Below, piece after piece: positions 1 through 8,689 of a stretch of 42,650 bases of DNA; position 1 is the first letter of the stretch; each line of letters begins with the position of its first letter. Source of the stretch: Alkalimonas sp. (lineage in GTDB: Bacteria; Pseudomonadota; Gammaproteobacteria; Enterobacterales; Alteromonadaceae); NCBI GenBank assembly GCA_020831935.1, contig JAFIFR010000003.1, positions 1-42,650 of the forward strand. The letters run 5' to 3'. Position numbers and translations under genes: made by a program. The notes beneath the pieces were generated by a model. That model was not told the DNA's origin. It made no database searches and saw nothing but the letters and a program-made list of their open reading frames with translations.

Positions 1-20
1 CTGCGGCACTGTCTTAACGA

Positions 21-230
21 TTACATCACAGTGATGTTGGAAGCCTGTGGACCTTTCTGGCCAGCAGTAACGCTGAACTGAACTTGTTGGCCTTCTGCCA
101 GGGTTTTGAAGCCTGAGCTTTGGATTTCGCTGAAATGTGCAAAAACGTCTGGGCCAGAAGCTTGTTCGATGAAACCAAAGCCTTTCGCTTCGTTAAACCA
201 TTTGACGGTGCCGGTAGTTGTATTAGACAT
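21..230 (-). CDS. CspA-family cold-shock protein (RNA chaperone)
   Basis: A 69-residue single cold-shock domain, the usual length of the family. RNP1 (KGFGFI, about residues 16-21) and RNP2 (DVFAHF, about 28-33) are both intact, along with the N-terminal GTVKWFN segment. Proteins of this family bind single-stranded RNA and DNA and melt mRNA structure. Some are cold-induced and others are constitutive or nutrient-responsive, and the sequence alone does not say which this is. It is transcribed away from the flagellar genes. A good sigma-70 promoter lies about 150 nt upstream of the start codon, giving a long leader like those of cold-inducible csp genes. The ribosome binding site (AGGT) is weak. 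Its stop lies only 20 bases from the window edge, so any terminator is outside. Confidence 0.95.
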   Translation of the reverse strand: MSNTTTGTVKWFNEAKGFGFIEQASGPDVFAHFSEIQSSGFKTLAEGQQVQFSVTAGQKGPQASNITVM

Positions 231-380
231 GGTATGTACCTGTATTAATTTAAAATAATGATGCCTGATGTCAGGCGATTGTGCTGTGAGAGATGTTTTT
301 TAACTTATGAATACAGGAAGGGTTACTAAACGGCAATAACATTCGAGGTTTTGCATAAATAACGAACAAACTAATCAAGC
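231..380 (-). promoter_or_regulatory. Long 5' leader of the cold-shock gene
   Basis: The predicted transcription start (near 380) leaves about 150 nt of untranslated leader before the csp ATG. Cold-inducible csp mRNAs of enterobacteria have leaders of this size that refold with temperature. A perfect inverted repeat, GCCTGA-TG-TCAGGC on the plus strand (263-276), lies about 33 nt before the start codon and could form a hairpin. The classical cold-box sequence was not recognised, so cold control is an inference from length and structure only. Confidence 0.5.
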
Positions 381-386
381 ACGACC

Positions 387-414
387 AGTGTATAGGTTTT
401 CTCCGCACTGTCAA
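387..414 (-). promoter_or_regulatory. Sigma-70 promoter of the cold-shock gene
   Basis: Reading the minus strand, TTGACA (complement of 409-414) is followed after 16 bases by TACACT (complement of 387-392). The -35 is a perfect consensus and the -10 matches at four of six positions. The flanking DNA (415-470) is very AT-rich, as is common upstream of strong promoters. Confidence 0.65.
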
Positions 415-583
415 ACTTTATTTCTCTAGATTATAAAAAAATATTTTTTTATTTCATTGAGGACTATAAAATCAGCTCACTCTCACTATAGAACCATTGA
501 AACCATCATCTGTATGCACTAAGTAAAGATTGCCCTTCATGAACTAAATTGTTCAATGGTATTGATTTTAAAGCGTTTAAAAG

Positions 584-599
584 TGGCACGCTCTATGCT
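584..599 (+). promoter_or_regulatory. Sigma-54 promoter of the fliE operon
   Basis: TGGCACG, four bases, then ATGCT matches the -24/-12 consensus (TGGCACG-N4-TTGCW) at all but one position. The invariant GG and GC are 12 bases apart. The predicted start is near 610, leaving a leader of about 31 nt before the fliE ATG. In polar-flagellate gammaproteobacteria this operon is RpoN-dependent and activated by FlrA/FleQ or FlrC/FleR. The activator binding site was not identified in the AT-rich 415-580 stretch. Confidence 0.8.
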
Positions 600-640
600 T
601 TATCTCTGCGACGCACAATTTTTTGACAGAGGGTTTTGCC

Positions 641-997
641 ATGCAAATCAAAGGTCCGGGAGTGTCGCTGTACAATCAGATGCAGGCGATGTCGCAACAG
701 GCCCAGGGGCCGCAATCCGCGCAACGACTGCAACGGCCGGAGCCCTTTGGCCTGGCTTCGGTGAATCACAGCCAAAGCGATTTTGGTGCCATGCTGAAAG
801 GGGCGCTTGATACGGTGAATGGCTTGCAAATGAATGCCCGGGGTCTTGCCAGCGATGTTGAAAATGGCGTGGAAGGGGTCACCATTGCGCAAGCCATGAT
901 TGCTGCCTCTAAATCGTCCATTGCTTTTGAAGCCACCGTCCAGGTGCGGAATAAAGTGGTGGAAGCCTACAAAGAAATTATGACCATGCCGGTGTAA
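641..997 (+). CDS. fliE: Flagellar basal-body protein FliE
   Basis: FliE is the small adapter joining the FliF MS-ring to the proximal rod and is among the first rod subunits exported. The ATG at 641 gives 118 residues beginning MQIKGPGV. It has a GAGGG-type ribosome binding site a few bases upstream, and an in-frame TTG at 623 is less likely. The C-terminal half (LASDVENG, followed by the IAQAMIAASK and FEATVQVRNKVVEAYKEIM blocks) is the conserved FliE helical region. It is first in the long flagellar operon and sits about 31 nt downstream of the predicted sigma-54 start. The N-terminal third is rich in Gln and is less conserved. Confidence 0.95.
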   Translation: MQIKGPGVSLYNQMQAMSQQAQGPQSAQRLQRPEPFGLASVNHSQSDFGAMLKGALDTVNGLQMNARGLASDVENGVEGVTIAQAMIAASKSSIAFEATVQVRNKVVEAYKEIMTMPV

Positions 998-1014
998 GTG
1001 CTAAGGGGTAAGCT

Positions 1015-2715
1015 GTGGCAGAGAATCAATCCACTGAACTGGCGTTAAGCGGCGACGACTTTAACTCTGGTGAGCAACAGGAACAAAAGTCCGGCTTTTT
1101 AAGCAATTTGGGCGGGCCTGATCTGTTGCGTCAGGTCACCATGATCATCGCCCTGACCATCTGCCTGGCTATTGCTCTGCTGATTATTTTATGGGCACGT
1201 CAGCCTGAAATGCGCCCGCTGGGAACCTTTGCCACCGAAGAGCTGATTCAAACGCTGGATCATTTAGACATTCAGCGGGTGAAGTACCGACTGGATGGCA
1301 ATGTGATTTATGTGCCCGAAGATCAATTTCAAAACATTCGTTTGGGCATGACACGAGCCGGGCTGGGGCAGGAGCCTTCATCCGGCACCGATATCTTAAT
1401 GCAGGACAGCGGTTTTGGTGTCAGCCAGCGGCTGGAATCCGAACGCTTGAAACACAGCCGCGAGCAGCAATTAGCGCGCACCATCGAAGAGCTGCAAAGT
1501 GTGGCCAGAGCCAGGGTGCTGCTGGCGATCCCTCCAGAAAATGTTTTTGCCCGCCGCGAACGTTTGCCGTCGGCGACGGTGTTGATCACGGCCCGTGGTG
1601 GCCGGGTGATCCGCGACAGTGAAGTGGATGCTATTGTCGATATTGTTGCTTCAGCGGTCCAGAGTCTGGAACCATCGCGGGTGACAGTGACCGACCAGAA
1701 TGGACGCTTGCTGAACAGTGGCTCGCAAGACATGGCCTCAGCCCGCAAGCGTCGGGAATACGAGTTGGAACGGACACGGGAAGATGAATACCGTCAACGT
1801 ATTGACAGTATTTTGATGCCGGTGCTGGGTGTTGGTAACTACACAGCCCAGGTCGATGTGGTGATGGACTTTACCACTTTAGAACAAACCCAGCAGCGTT
1901 TTAATCCGGACTTACCGGCCATCCGCAGTGAGATGAGCATTGAAGAAAGCAGTGTCGGTGGTCTGAGTGGTGGTATTCCTGGTGCTTTATCCAACCAGCC
2001 ACCAATGCCATCCGCTATCCCGGAAGAAGCCACCGGCGGTGGAGCAACGCCTGTGGTACCCGGACGCAATCACCGCGAGACAACCCGTAACTTCGAACTG
2101 GATACCACCATCAGCCACAGCTCTCAACAGTCGGGAGTGGTACGCCGGGTTAGCGTCTCTGTCGCTGTGGATTACAAACTGGCACCGAATGAGCAGGGCG
2201 ACATGACGCCACAGCCGCGTACTCAGGCCGAACTTGCCAATATACGCCGGCTGCTGCAAGGCAGCATTGGCTACGACGTGCAGCGTGGTGATACCATCGA
2301 AGTGGTGACGGTCCCCTTTACCCGGATGGAAGTGGAAGCTGAGCCAACCGTCTTCTTTTATCAGGAAGAGTGGTTCATCCGGCTGATGCGTTTGGTGATT
2401 GCTGGTCTGATCATCATAGTGCTGATCCTGTCGGTGGTGCGCCCCATGCTGAAGAAACTGATCTATCCTGAAGATACCAGCGATGCTTATGATGAAGATG
2501 CTCTGGGTTCGGGCTTGGATTTGGGGGACGACACCATTGATATGCTGAAGTCCAACTTCGATGAAGCTGCCGTCGGCTTTGCCGAGGATGGTACCTTGAT
2601 GCTGCCGGACTTGCATGGCGATGAAGATCTGTTAAAAGCAGTGCGGGCTCTGGTAGCCAACGAGCCTGAATTGTCGGCCCTGGTGGTCAGAAACTGGTTG
2701 GAAGAAGATGACTGA
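1015..2715 (+). CDS. fliF: Flagellar MS-ring protein FliF
   Basis: FliF forms the MS-ring in the inner membrane, the platform for the rod, export gate and C-ring. The 566 residues show two membrane segments (about 41-60 and 457-475) bracketing the large periplasmic ring-building region, which contains the YscJ-like part (near residues 60-230). The cytoplasmic C-terminus ends in an acidic helix, with LVANEPELSALVVRNWL close to the end, as required to bind FliG. Translation appears to start at GTG (1015), preceded by AAGGGG. The stop overlaps the fliG start by 8 bases, which suggests translational coupling of two proteins that assemble in fixed ratio. Confidence 0.97.
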   Translation: MAENQSTELALSGDDFNSGEQQEQKSGFLSNLGGPDLLRQVTMIIALTICLAIALLIILWARQPEMRPLGTFATEELIQTLDHLDIQRVKYRLDGNVIYVPEDQFQNIRLGMTRAGLGQEPSSGTDILMQDSGFGVSQRLESERLKHSREQQLARTIEELQSVARARVLLAIPPENVFARRERLPSATVLITARGGRVIRDSEVDAIVDIVASAVQSLEPSRVTVTDQNGRLLNSGSQDMASARKRREYELERTREDEYRQRIDSILMPVLGVGNYTAQVDVVMDFTTLEQTQQRFNPDLPAIRSEMSIEESSVGGLSGGIPGALSNQPPMPSAIPEEATGGGATPVVPGRNHRETTRNFELDTTISHSSQQSGVVRRVSVSVAVDYKLAPNEQGDMTPQPRTQAELANIRRLLQGSIGYDVQRGDTIEVVTVPFTRMEVEAEPTVFFYQEEWFIRLMRLVIAGLIIIVLILSVVRPMLKKLIYPEDTSDAYDEDALGSGLDLGDDTIDMLKSNFDEAAVGFAEDGTLMLPDLHGDEDLLKAVRALVANEPELSALVVRNWLEEDD

Positions 2716-3739
2716 GAATATTGAAAAGCCTAGCTTTGATGTTGGAAAGCTTGATGGCGTAGAAAAAGCAGCAATTTTATTGCTGAGTCTGTCGGAAGAA
2801 GATGCCGCCCAGATCCTGAAGCACCTGGAACCCAAGCAGGTGCAAAAGGTGGGCTCTGCCATGGCTCAGATGACGGACTTAAATCAGGCAAAAATCTCAG
2901 CGGTGCACCGTTTGTTTATTGAGCAAATTCAAAACTTCAGCACCATTGGCTTCCAAAGTGAAGAATTTATCAAGCGGGCACTGACGGCGGCGCTGGGTGA
3001 AGAAAAAGCAGCCAACCTGATTGACCAGATTGTCCTGGGGGGCAGTGCCAAGGGCCTGGATTCATTGAAATGGATGGATTCCAAACAAGTGGCCAATATT
3101 ATCCGTAACGAGCACCCGCAGATCCAGACCATTGTCTTGTCGTACCTGGCACCGGAGCAGTCGGCGGAAATTTTGTCGCAGTTCTCGGAAAAAGTGCGGC
3201 TGGATTTGACCATGCGCATCGCCAACCTCGAAGAAGTGCAGCCTGCTGCACTGCAGGAGTTGAACGAAATTATGGAGAAACAGTTTGCAGGGCAGGCCGG
3301 TGCCCAGACTGCGAAAATGGGCGGCTTGAAAGCGGCAGCCGATATTTTGAACTATCTGGATACCAACATCGAAGGCCAGCTGCTTGACTCTATTCGGGAA
3401 AATGATGAAGAGATGGCGCAGCAAATCCAGGATCTGATGTTTGTGTTTGAAAACCTGATTGACGTCGAAGACCGGGGCATTCAAACCCTGCTGCGTGAAG
3501 TTGAACAAGATATTTTGATGAAAGCCTTGAAAGGTGCGGACGATGCACTGAAAGAAAAAATATTCAGCAACATGTCGAAGCGGGCAGCCGAGCTGCTACG
3601 TGATGATTTAGAGGCGATGGGACCGGTCCGGGTCAGCGATGTCGAAGCGGCCCAAAAAGAAATTCTGGCGACAGCGCGGAGACTGGCCGATGCCGGTGAA
3701 ATCATGCTGGGTGGCGGTGGTGGTGATGACTTCTTGTAA
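2708..3739 (+). CDS. fliG: Flagellar motor switch protein FliG
   Basis: FliG is the C-ring protein that binds FliF at its N-terminus, FliM in its middle domain and the stator at its C-terminus, so it generates torque. The 343 residues fit the family (about 330-350). The EHPQ motif of the middle domain is at 135-138. The C-terminal torque helix carries the expected alternating charged residues (DRGIQ, LLREVEQD). There is a glycine-rich tail (LGGGGGDDFL). It starts inside the end of fliF with an 8-base overlap. Confidence 0.97.
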   Translation: MTENIEKPSFDVGKLDGVEKAAILLLSLSEEDAAQILKHLEPKQVQKVGSAMAQMTDLNQAKISAVHRLFIEQIQNFSTIGFQSEEFIKRALTAALGEEKAANLIDQIVLGGSAKGLDSLKWMDSKQVANIIRNEHPQIQTIVLSYLAPEQSAEILSQFSEKVRLDLTMRIANLEEVQPAALQELNEIMEKQFAGQAGAQTAKMGGLKAAADILNYLDTNIEGQLLDSIRENDEEMAQQIQDLMFVFENLIDVEDRGIQTLLREVEQDILMKALKGADDALKEKIFSNMSKRAAELLRDDLEAMGPVRVSDVEAAQKEILATARRLADAGEIMLGGGGGDDFL

Positions 3740-3751
3740 GAAGGATGCCCA

Positions 3752-4705
3752 ATGAGTGCGGATCAATTTCGCTACAAACGGCCTTTCTCGCCCGATGCAG
3801 AAACGCTGGAACAATTGAAAGAATGGGATACCCCTGATCTCAGCGATCGGATACGAAAGTACAAAAGCACCAATGCGTTCAATAAAACCTTACCAGAGCC
3901 CAAGCAGGCGGAGCCTGCGGAAGACGAGACTTCAGATGAAGAGCTAAGCCTGCAGCCGCTTACTGCCGAGCAAATGGAAACCTTGCGCCAGCAGGCGTAC
4001 GAGGCAGGTTTTGCCGAAGGCAAAGAAGAAGGTTTTGCCAAAGGCTATGAAGAGGGCCGGCAGCAAGGGCAGGAAGATGGCACCAAGCAGGGCTTGGCTG
4101 AAGGGAAAAAGCTTGGGTTGGAGCAAGGCAAGCAGCAAAGTGAACAGCAGTTTCAGGCACTGGAACACTTGTTGGATCAATTGCATCAACCGCTGCAGCA
4201 ACTGGATAACGAGGTTGAGCAAGCCTTGCTGGCGTTAACTCTGGCCATGGCCAAAGCGGTGGTGCAAACCGAGGTAACCATCAATCCTCAGGTGATTTTG
4301 CAAGCTTTGCAACAGGCGGTCGATGCGCTGCCGTTGCGTCATGGTCAGGTGAAAATTCGGCTGCACCCGGACGATCTTGCCATCATCGAGCAACAGTATG
4401 CTGCCGAGCAGCTGGCAGAGCGCGGCTGGCAATTGCAGGCGGAGCCCACCTTAAGCCGTGGCGGCTGCCGGCTGGTGACTGAGCAGTCCAGTGTTGACCG
4501 AACTACGGAGCAGCGGGTGCAAACCGCTTTGGCGCACTTTCTTGCTTTGGAGACCGAGCCCCCTGAACCGGCAGCTGCTGAGGTTGTTGAATCATCGCCA
4601 GCGCCAGATGACGAGGAGACGTCTTTGGCCTCCGATGACGATGCCACATCAAAGGGAGAGCCAGAGTCGGTTCAGGCAAATGAGGGCAAGGAGTCGTCAT
4701 CATGA
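3752..4705 (+). CDS. fliH: Flagellar assembly protein FliH (export ATPase regulator)
   Basis: FliH is the peripheral stalk of the flagellar export ATPase, holding FliI at the export gate and restraining its activity. The 317 residues contain a run of GxxxG repeats with Gly at every fourth position from 86 to 126, a known FliH hallmark that is unusually long and unbroken here. A V-ATPase E-subunit-like C-terminal domain follows (about 130-265, including [10 protein letters not shown]). After it comes an acidic Ser/Glu/Ala-rich tail of about 50 residues that resembles low-complexity linker and is longer than in enterobacterial FliH. A clear AAGGAT ribosome binding site precedes the ATG. It overlaps fliI by 4 bases. 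Confidence 0.93.
   Translation: MSADQFRYKRPFSPDAETLEQLKEWDTPDLSDRIRKYKSTNAFNKTLPEPKQAEPAEDETSDEELSLQPLTAEQMETLRQQAYEAGFAEGKEEGFAKGYEEGRQQGQEDGTKQGLAEGKKLGLEQGKQQSEQQFQALEHLLDQLHQPLQQLDNEVEQALLALTLAMAKAVVQTEVTINPQVILQALQQAVDALPLRHGQVKIRLHPDDLAIIEQQYAAEQLAERGWQLQAEPTLSRGGCRLVTEQSSVDRTTEQRVQTALAHFLALETEPPEPAAAEVVESSPAPDDEETSLASDDDATSKGEPESVQANEGKESSS
4007..4129 (+). repeat. GxxxG repeat run inside FliH
   Basis: Eleven glycines occur at exact four-residue spacing (residues 86, 90, 94 and so on to 126), separated by mostly Glu, Gln, Lys and Ala. The DNA is correspondingly semi-repetitive in 12-base units. GxxxG series are established in FliH proteins, where they are thought to pack helices in the FliH dimer. 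Confidence 0.85.
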
Positions 4706-6054
4706 CCGCAACCCTGGCCAAGCGACTGCGACAACAACAGCAGTTTATCCGCCATTCCCGCCCTGCAGTATCGGGACAGTTGGTGCGGGTGGTGGGTCTG
4801 ACATTGGAAGCCACCGGTTGCAGTGCCGGTATTGGCCAAAGCTGCGCCGTTGAAACGGCCGATGGTGAATTGTTGGCGGAAGTGGTTGGCTTTGCCGCTG
4901 ACCGTATTTTTTTAATGCCAAAAGATGATATTTCCGGCGTCGTGCCGGGGGCTCGAGTCACCCCGGTATTGCATGAGCAAGGGGTGCCGCTGTGCATGGC
5001 ATTGCTGGGACGGGTGGTTGATGGGGCGGGAAAACCTCTGGATGGGAAAGGCCCTATCGTTGCGTCAACCTTTGCCAGCTCGCGCAAAGCACCGATTAAC
5101 CCTTTGCAGCGTCAACCGATTCGAATGCCGCTGGATGTGGGCGTTCGCGCCATTAACGCTGCTCTGACGGTGGGCAAAGGTCAGCGGATGGGGCTTTTTG
5201 CCGGCAGCGGTGTTGGTAAAAGTGTGCTGCTAGGCATGATGACGCGCGGTACCAGTGCGGATGTCATCGTGGTTGGTCTGGTGGGTGAGCGTGGCCGCGA
5301 AGTGAAAGAGTTTATTGACGATATTCTTGGTGAGGCAGGTCGCGAGCGTGCCGTTGTGGTGGCATCGCCGGCGGATGTCTCACCAGTGATGCGGTTAAAA
5401 GGGTGCGAGACCGCCGTGCAAATTGCCGAGTACTTTCGTGATCAGGGACTGGATGTGTTGCTGTTGATTGACTCCATCACCCGTTATGCCCAGGCTCAGC
5501 GTGAAATCGCATTGGCTGTTGGTGAGCCGCCAGCAACCAAAGGTTATCCGCCCTCAGTTTTTGCAAAATTGCCTGCCTTGGTTGAGCGGGCAGGGAATGG
5601 AGCTGCCGGTAAAGGTTCCATCACAGGCTTTTATACGGTGTTGTCCGAAGGGGATGACTTGCAGGATCCTATTGCCGATGCTTCCCGTGCTATTTTGGAC
5701 GGCCATATCGTGCTCTCACGGCAACTGGCCGACAGTGGGCACTTTCCTGCCATCGATATTGAGCAATCCATCAGTCGGGTGATGCCTGCAGTAACCAGCA
5801 TGGAACATCAACTGATGGCCCGGCAGTTAAAGCAGCTTTATGCCAGTTATCGGCAGAGCAAAGATCTGATTGCCATTGGTGCCTATGTCAAGGGCAGTGA
5901 TCCGTTACTGGACAAAGCGGTCGCGCTGATGCCAGCCATTCAACGTTTCTTGCAGCAAGGCATGAAAGAGGTGGTGCCTTACGACGAAAGTTTGCATGCC
6001 TTGACACAACTCTTGCCATTGCCTGCCCAGGCACAAGCACAGAGCACAGGGTAA
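4702..6054 (+). CDS. fliI: Flagellum-specific ATPase FliI
   Basis: FliI is the hexameric ATPase of the flagellar type III export apparatus, related to the F1 beta subunit. It works in the cytoplasm with FliH and FliJ. The 450 residues show a Walker A motif (AGSGVGKS, 167-174), a Walker B strand (LLLID, 253-257) and the [12 protein letters not shown] signature that follows it. The N-terminal beta-barrel (about 20-95) and C-terminal substrate/chaperone region are present. It overlaps fliH by 4 bases (ATGA), consistent with coupled synthesis of the FliH2-FliI complex. Confidence 0.97.
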   Translation: MTATLAKRLRQQQQFIRHSRPAVSGQLVRVVGLTLEATGCSAGIGQSCAVETADGELLAEVVGFAADRIFLMPKDDISGVVPGARVTPVLHEQGVPLCMALLGRVVDGAGKPLDGKGPIVASTFASSRKAPINPLQRQPIRMPLDVGVRAINAALTVGKGQRMGLFAGSGVGKSVLLGMMTRGTSADVIVVGLVGERGREVKEFIDDILGEAGRERAVVVASPADVSPVMRLKGCETAVQIAEYFRDQGLDVLLLIDSITRYAQAQREIALAVGEPPATKGYPPSVFAKLPALVERAGNGAAGKGSITGFYTVLSEGDDLQDPIADASRAILDGHIVLSRQLADSGHFPAIDIEQSISRVMPAVTSMEHQLMARQLKQLYASYRQSKDLIAIGAYVKGSDPLLDKAVALMPAIQRFLQQGMKEVVPYDESLHALTQLLPLPAQAQAQSTG

Positions 6055-6060
6055 TGCACC

Positions 6061-6504
6061 ATGGCGAATAAGCAGCTGGAATTATTGGTAAAAGTACAGC
6101 TTGAGCGCGAAGAAAAGCTGCAAGCCAACTTTGTACAGGCACTGCAGTTTAGCCGTCAGGCCGAACAAAAGTATCAGGGGCTGGCAGATTACCGCACCGA
6201 GTACATCCAGCAAAGTCAGCAGCAAGGCAGTTCCGGGTTGCAGAGCCGTCAGTACAATCAGTTTGTTAGCTTTATTGCCAAGCTGGATCAGGCGCTGGAG
6301 CAGCAAGCCAGGCAGGTTTCTCAGGCTCAAGCAGTGATGGAGCAGCGCCGGCAGCAATGGCTGACAATGCAAAAAAAGCGCAAGGCGATGGAGTACTTGT
6401 TAGAGCAGCAACGGCAGCAGGCACTGACTAAAGCTGCCCGGGCCGAACAGCGGCTGCAGGATGAAGTGGCGATGCAGCAATTTGTCCGTCGTCAGTCCAC
6501 CTAG
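6061..6504 (+). CDS. fliJ: Flagellar export protein FliJ
   Basis: FliJ is the coiled-coil central stalk of the export ATPase, linking FliI to FlhA and helping chaperone recycling. The 147-residue protein is almost entirely predicted helical coiled coil, rich in Gln, Glu, Lys and Arg (residues 1-140), which is typical of FliJ and leaves few conserved motifs. The assignment rests on this composition, the length and the position directly after fliI. The ribosome binding site (AGGGTAA) is weak and overlaps the end of fliI. Confidence 0.92.
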   Translation: MANKQLELLVKVQLEREEKLQANFVQALQFSRQAEQKYQGLADYRTEYIQQSQQQGSSGLQSRQYNQFVSFIAKLDQALEQQARQVSQAQAVMEQRRQQWLTMQKKRKAMEYLLEQQRQQALTKAARAEQRLQDEVAMQQFVRRQST

Positions 6505-6645
6505 TGCCTGCCTTCACATTTTGGCCTGAATTTTGAATGCTCAAATGACGTGAGCCCTAAACAGGGTGTTATCAGCCGCTAGCAGCTTGACTCAGGCGCC
6601 AGCAGCTAAGGATACCACTCCTTAATTTGTCGCGAGGAAAGCCGC

Positions 6646-8571
6646 ATGGCCGATGCACTACAGATGTTTCTGCTTTCGGGCGCTGGCCCAGTTTTATCCA
6701 TGGGTGAAACTGCCACGGAAGCACGCCATGGCATGGACGATGAAACCGCAGAGCTGTTGCCTTTTGCCAAGTCTCTGGCCAGCGCTAGCAACAGCTCTAC
6801 CCAAGATACCGACACGACCGAACGGCAAAAAGCTGCCGTTGCGGTGCCGCAGGACGACGATGCTGACTTGCTCAACTCTGAAAATTTGCAGGCGATTATC
6901 GCCGATGAAAACAGTTCCGACGACGATAAAGACGCAGCCAGAGCCTGGTTGGCGATTATTCGGAATGGTCAGCGTCAGTCCGCAGGTCTGACTGCAGGCC
7001 AGAGTAACCAAGCGCAGCTGAGTTCTGCCAAAGAAGGTTTTATCGGTGTTGGAATCAATAACAGGTCAGATAAAGCAACGGCGGTTGCGTTTGATGCAAC
7101 AGCGCTACCTGGTTTGAGTGATGAGGATCATTTGGGCGGTGATGCTGCTGAAGATGCAGAGCTATCAGAAGCAAGTCCAAAGGCAAATGCGGCGTCAATT
7201 TCATTGGCGGCTCGTTGGCTGAACTCTGGGCAAGCGTCTGAAAAGTCAGCGTCAAAAGAAGCGCTACCCATGAGCGAAAAAGCACAGCGCATAGAGAAAG
7301 AATCAGTGACTCTGAAAGGGCAGCTTACTCAGCAAGGACAGCAAACGACATCTGAGCTGCATCAGCAGGCTGTTAAAGGCAACGAAGCCGCAGAGGCCAC
7401 TGCTGGGATAGACAAAGTCATATCACAAGCAAGTTTTTGGTCACAGTCATTGGCAGCAAGTAGCGACCAAAGTGCCGACAAAGAGGCTGACGAAGAAGAC
7501 ACCGTGGACTTGGCCAGCGAGAAGCCCGCGAAAAATAAGAACAGCACTACTTCTGACAAGAGCATACTTTCTTCGGTGCAAGGCAGCCGTCAGACATCCA
7601 AAGTGTCGGATGAAACCGGCAAGATGACTACTGCGAGCCAGCAAGTCAAAGCTCAGCCATTGTCTGAAGCTCAGCTCGCACAAGCCGAGGCTGAGATGGT
7701 GGGTGTTGAGCCGGTGCCTGCTGCTGTGGTGTTACCGGCAGGCAGCAAAGCAGACGTTTCAGCCGGAACTTTAGCCAGCGCAGCTCAAGAGCGGGCAGAG
7801 CTTCAGAGCAAGGCAGCTGAAACGGTGCTGTCATCCGGCAATCGCGGCGCTGGTGAACAGTCCGGCGCACAAAAAGAGCAGCCTGGCTCGGCCAGTGTAC
7901 AGTCTGCCTGGCAGCAAGCAAAAGCCGATGCCCCGTCAGAGCCGGGGGGACGCTTCGATTTACTCTCTGAGCAAGCGACTGACAAGGATTCGGCAATGGC
8001 CAAAACAGCGGCCAGCAGCCAGTTGCAAGCATCTGTCAGTACTGCCATGACAACACCCGTTATGCAGGCCAGTGGTACCAGTGTTAGTCAGTTGATGCAA
8101 GCGCAGGGTAGCACAGCGCCGGTCATTACCAGCACGCCTACCGTCAGTGAGCTGTTGCGTCAGCCGGTAAACCTGTTGGCTGCGGATGCATCCAGCCAAT
8201 TGCGGGAGCGACTGGTGCTGATGGTGCGTAACTCGGTGCACAGCGCCGACATCAAGCTGGAACCAGCAGAACTGGGTAGCATGCACATTCGGGTGAGTAT
8301 GCAGCAAGAGCAAGCCAGTGTGCAGTTTTTGGTGCAGCAAGCGCATGCTAAGGAAGTGCTGGAACAACAGCTACCGCGTTTGCGCGATATGCTGAGTGAG
8401 CAAGGCATTGAACTGGCCGATGGTCAGGTGGCACAACAACAATCCGGGCAGCAGCAACAACAGCAAGGCTCTGCGGCTGGCACCCAGGTTGCAGAGGAGG
8501 AGGGAGCCCCGCAAGAGCAGCGTCAAGCGGTTGCGATGCGCTCGGATCGATTGGTGGACTACTATGCTTAG
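6646..8571 (+). CDS. fliK: Flagellar hook-length control protein FliK
   Basis: FliK is the secreted molecular ruler that measures hook length and triggers FlhB to switch export from hook to filament proteins. The 641-residue protein has a long low-complexity N-terminal and middle region rich in Ala, Ser, Gln and Glu (about 1-515). The conserved Flg_hook domain follows (about 519-597, including the LEPAELGSMHIRV block), and then a Gln-rich tail. This layout is typical; the ruler part is poorly conserved among species. The ATG has a GAGGAAAG-like ribosome binding site. The 141 bases before it form the first real gap in the operon, with no convincing promoter. A second FliK-like gene lies at 28525-30396. 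Confidence 0.93.
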   Translation: MADALQMFLLSGAGPVLSMGETATEARHGMDDETAELLPFAKSLASASNSSTQDTDTTERQKAAVAVPQDDDADLLNSENLQAIIADENSSDDDKDAARAWLAIIRNGQRQSAGLTAGQSNQAQLSSAKEGFIGVGINNRSDKATAVAFDATALPGLSDEDHLGGDAAEDAELSEASPKANAASISLAARWLNSGQASEKSASKEALPMSEKAQRIEKESVTLKGQLTQQGQQTTSELHQQAVKGNEAAEATAGIDKVISQASFWSQSLAASSDQSADKEADEEDTVDLASEKPAKNKNSTTSDKSILSSVQGSRQTSKVSDETGKMTTASQQVKAQPLSEAQLAQAEAEMVGVEPVPAAVVLPAGSKADVSAGTLASAAQERAELQSKAAETVLSSGNRGAGEQSGAQKEQPGSASVQSAWQQAKADAPSEPGGRFDLLSEQATDKDSAMAKTAASSQLQASVSTAMTTPVMQASGTSVSQLMQAQGSTAPVITSTPTVSELLRQPVNLLAADASSQLRERLVLMVRNSVHSADIKLEPAELGSMHIRVSMQQEQASVQFLVQQAHAKEVLEQQLPRLRDMLSEQGIELADGQVAQQQSGQQQQQQGSAAGTQVAEEEGAPQEQRQAVAMRSDRLVDYYA

Positions 8572-8689
8572 ATCCTGCTCAATCGTGTGCAACCCTGTGT
8601 CAGGGGCCATTATTTTTGTCCTGGCCTCAATTGCGATCCTGTGCCGCAAGGGTCACAATACAGCAAGACAACAGTGAGCGAGGCAGGGC

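Noticed and set aside
1987-2616. Long antisense open frame opposite fliF (209 codons)
   Set aside because: A shadow of the fliF coding sequence: no ribosome binding site, and no domain pattern in its His/Gln-rich translation.
6522-6537. Possible sigma-54 site before fliK (TGGCCTG-N4-TTGAA)
   Set aside because: Spacing is right, but the invariant GC of the -12 element is GA, which normally abolishes activity.
8429-8444. TGGCACA inside the end of fliK as a sigma-54 -24 element
   Set aside because: No GC in the -12 position (CAATC), and it lies in a Gln-rich coding repeat.
8593-8617. CCCTG-TGT-CAGGG hairpin with a following T-rich stretch between fliK and fliL
   Set aside because: The stem is only five pairs with a three-base loop, and the T-run is set six bases away from it. 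Terminating here would cut a conserved operon.
8622-8634. Possible sigma-54 site before fliL (TGGCCTC then TTGC)
   Set aside because: The GG and GC are 10 rather than 12 bases apart.
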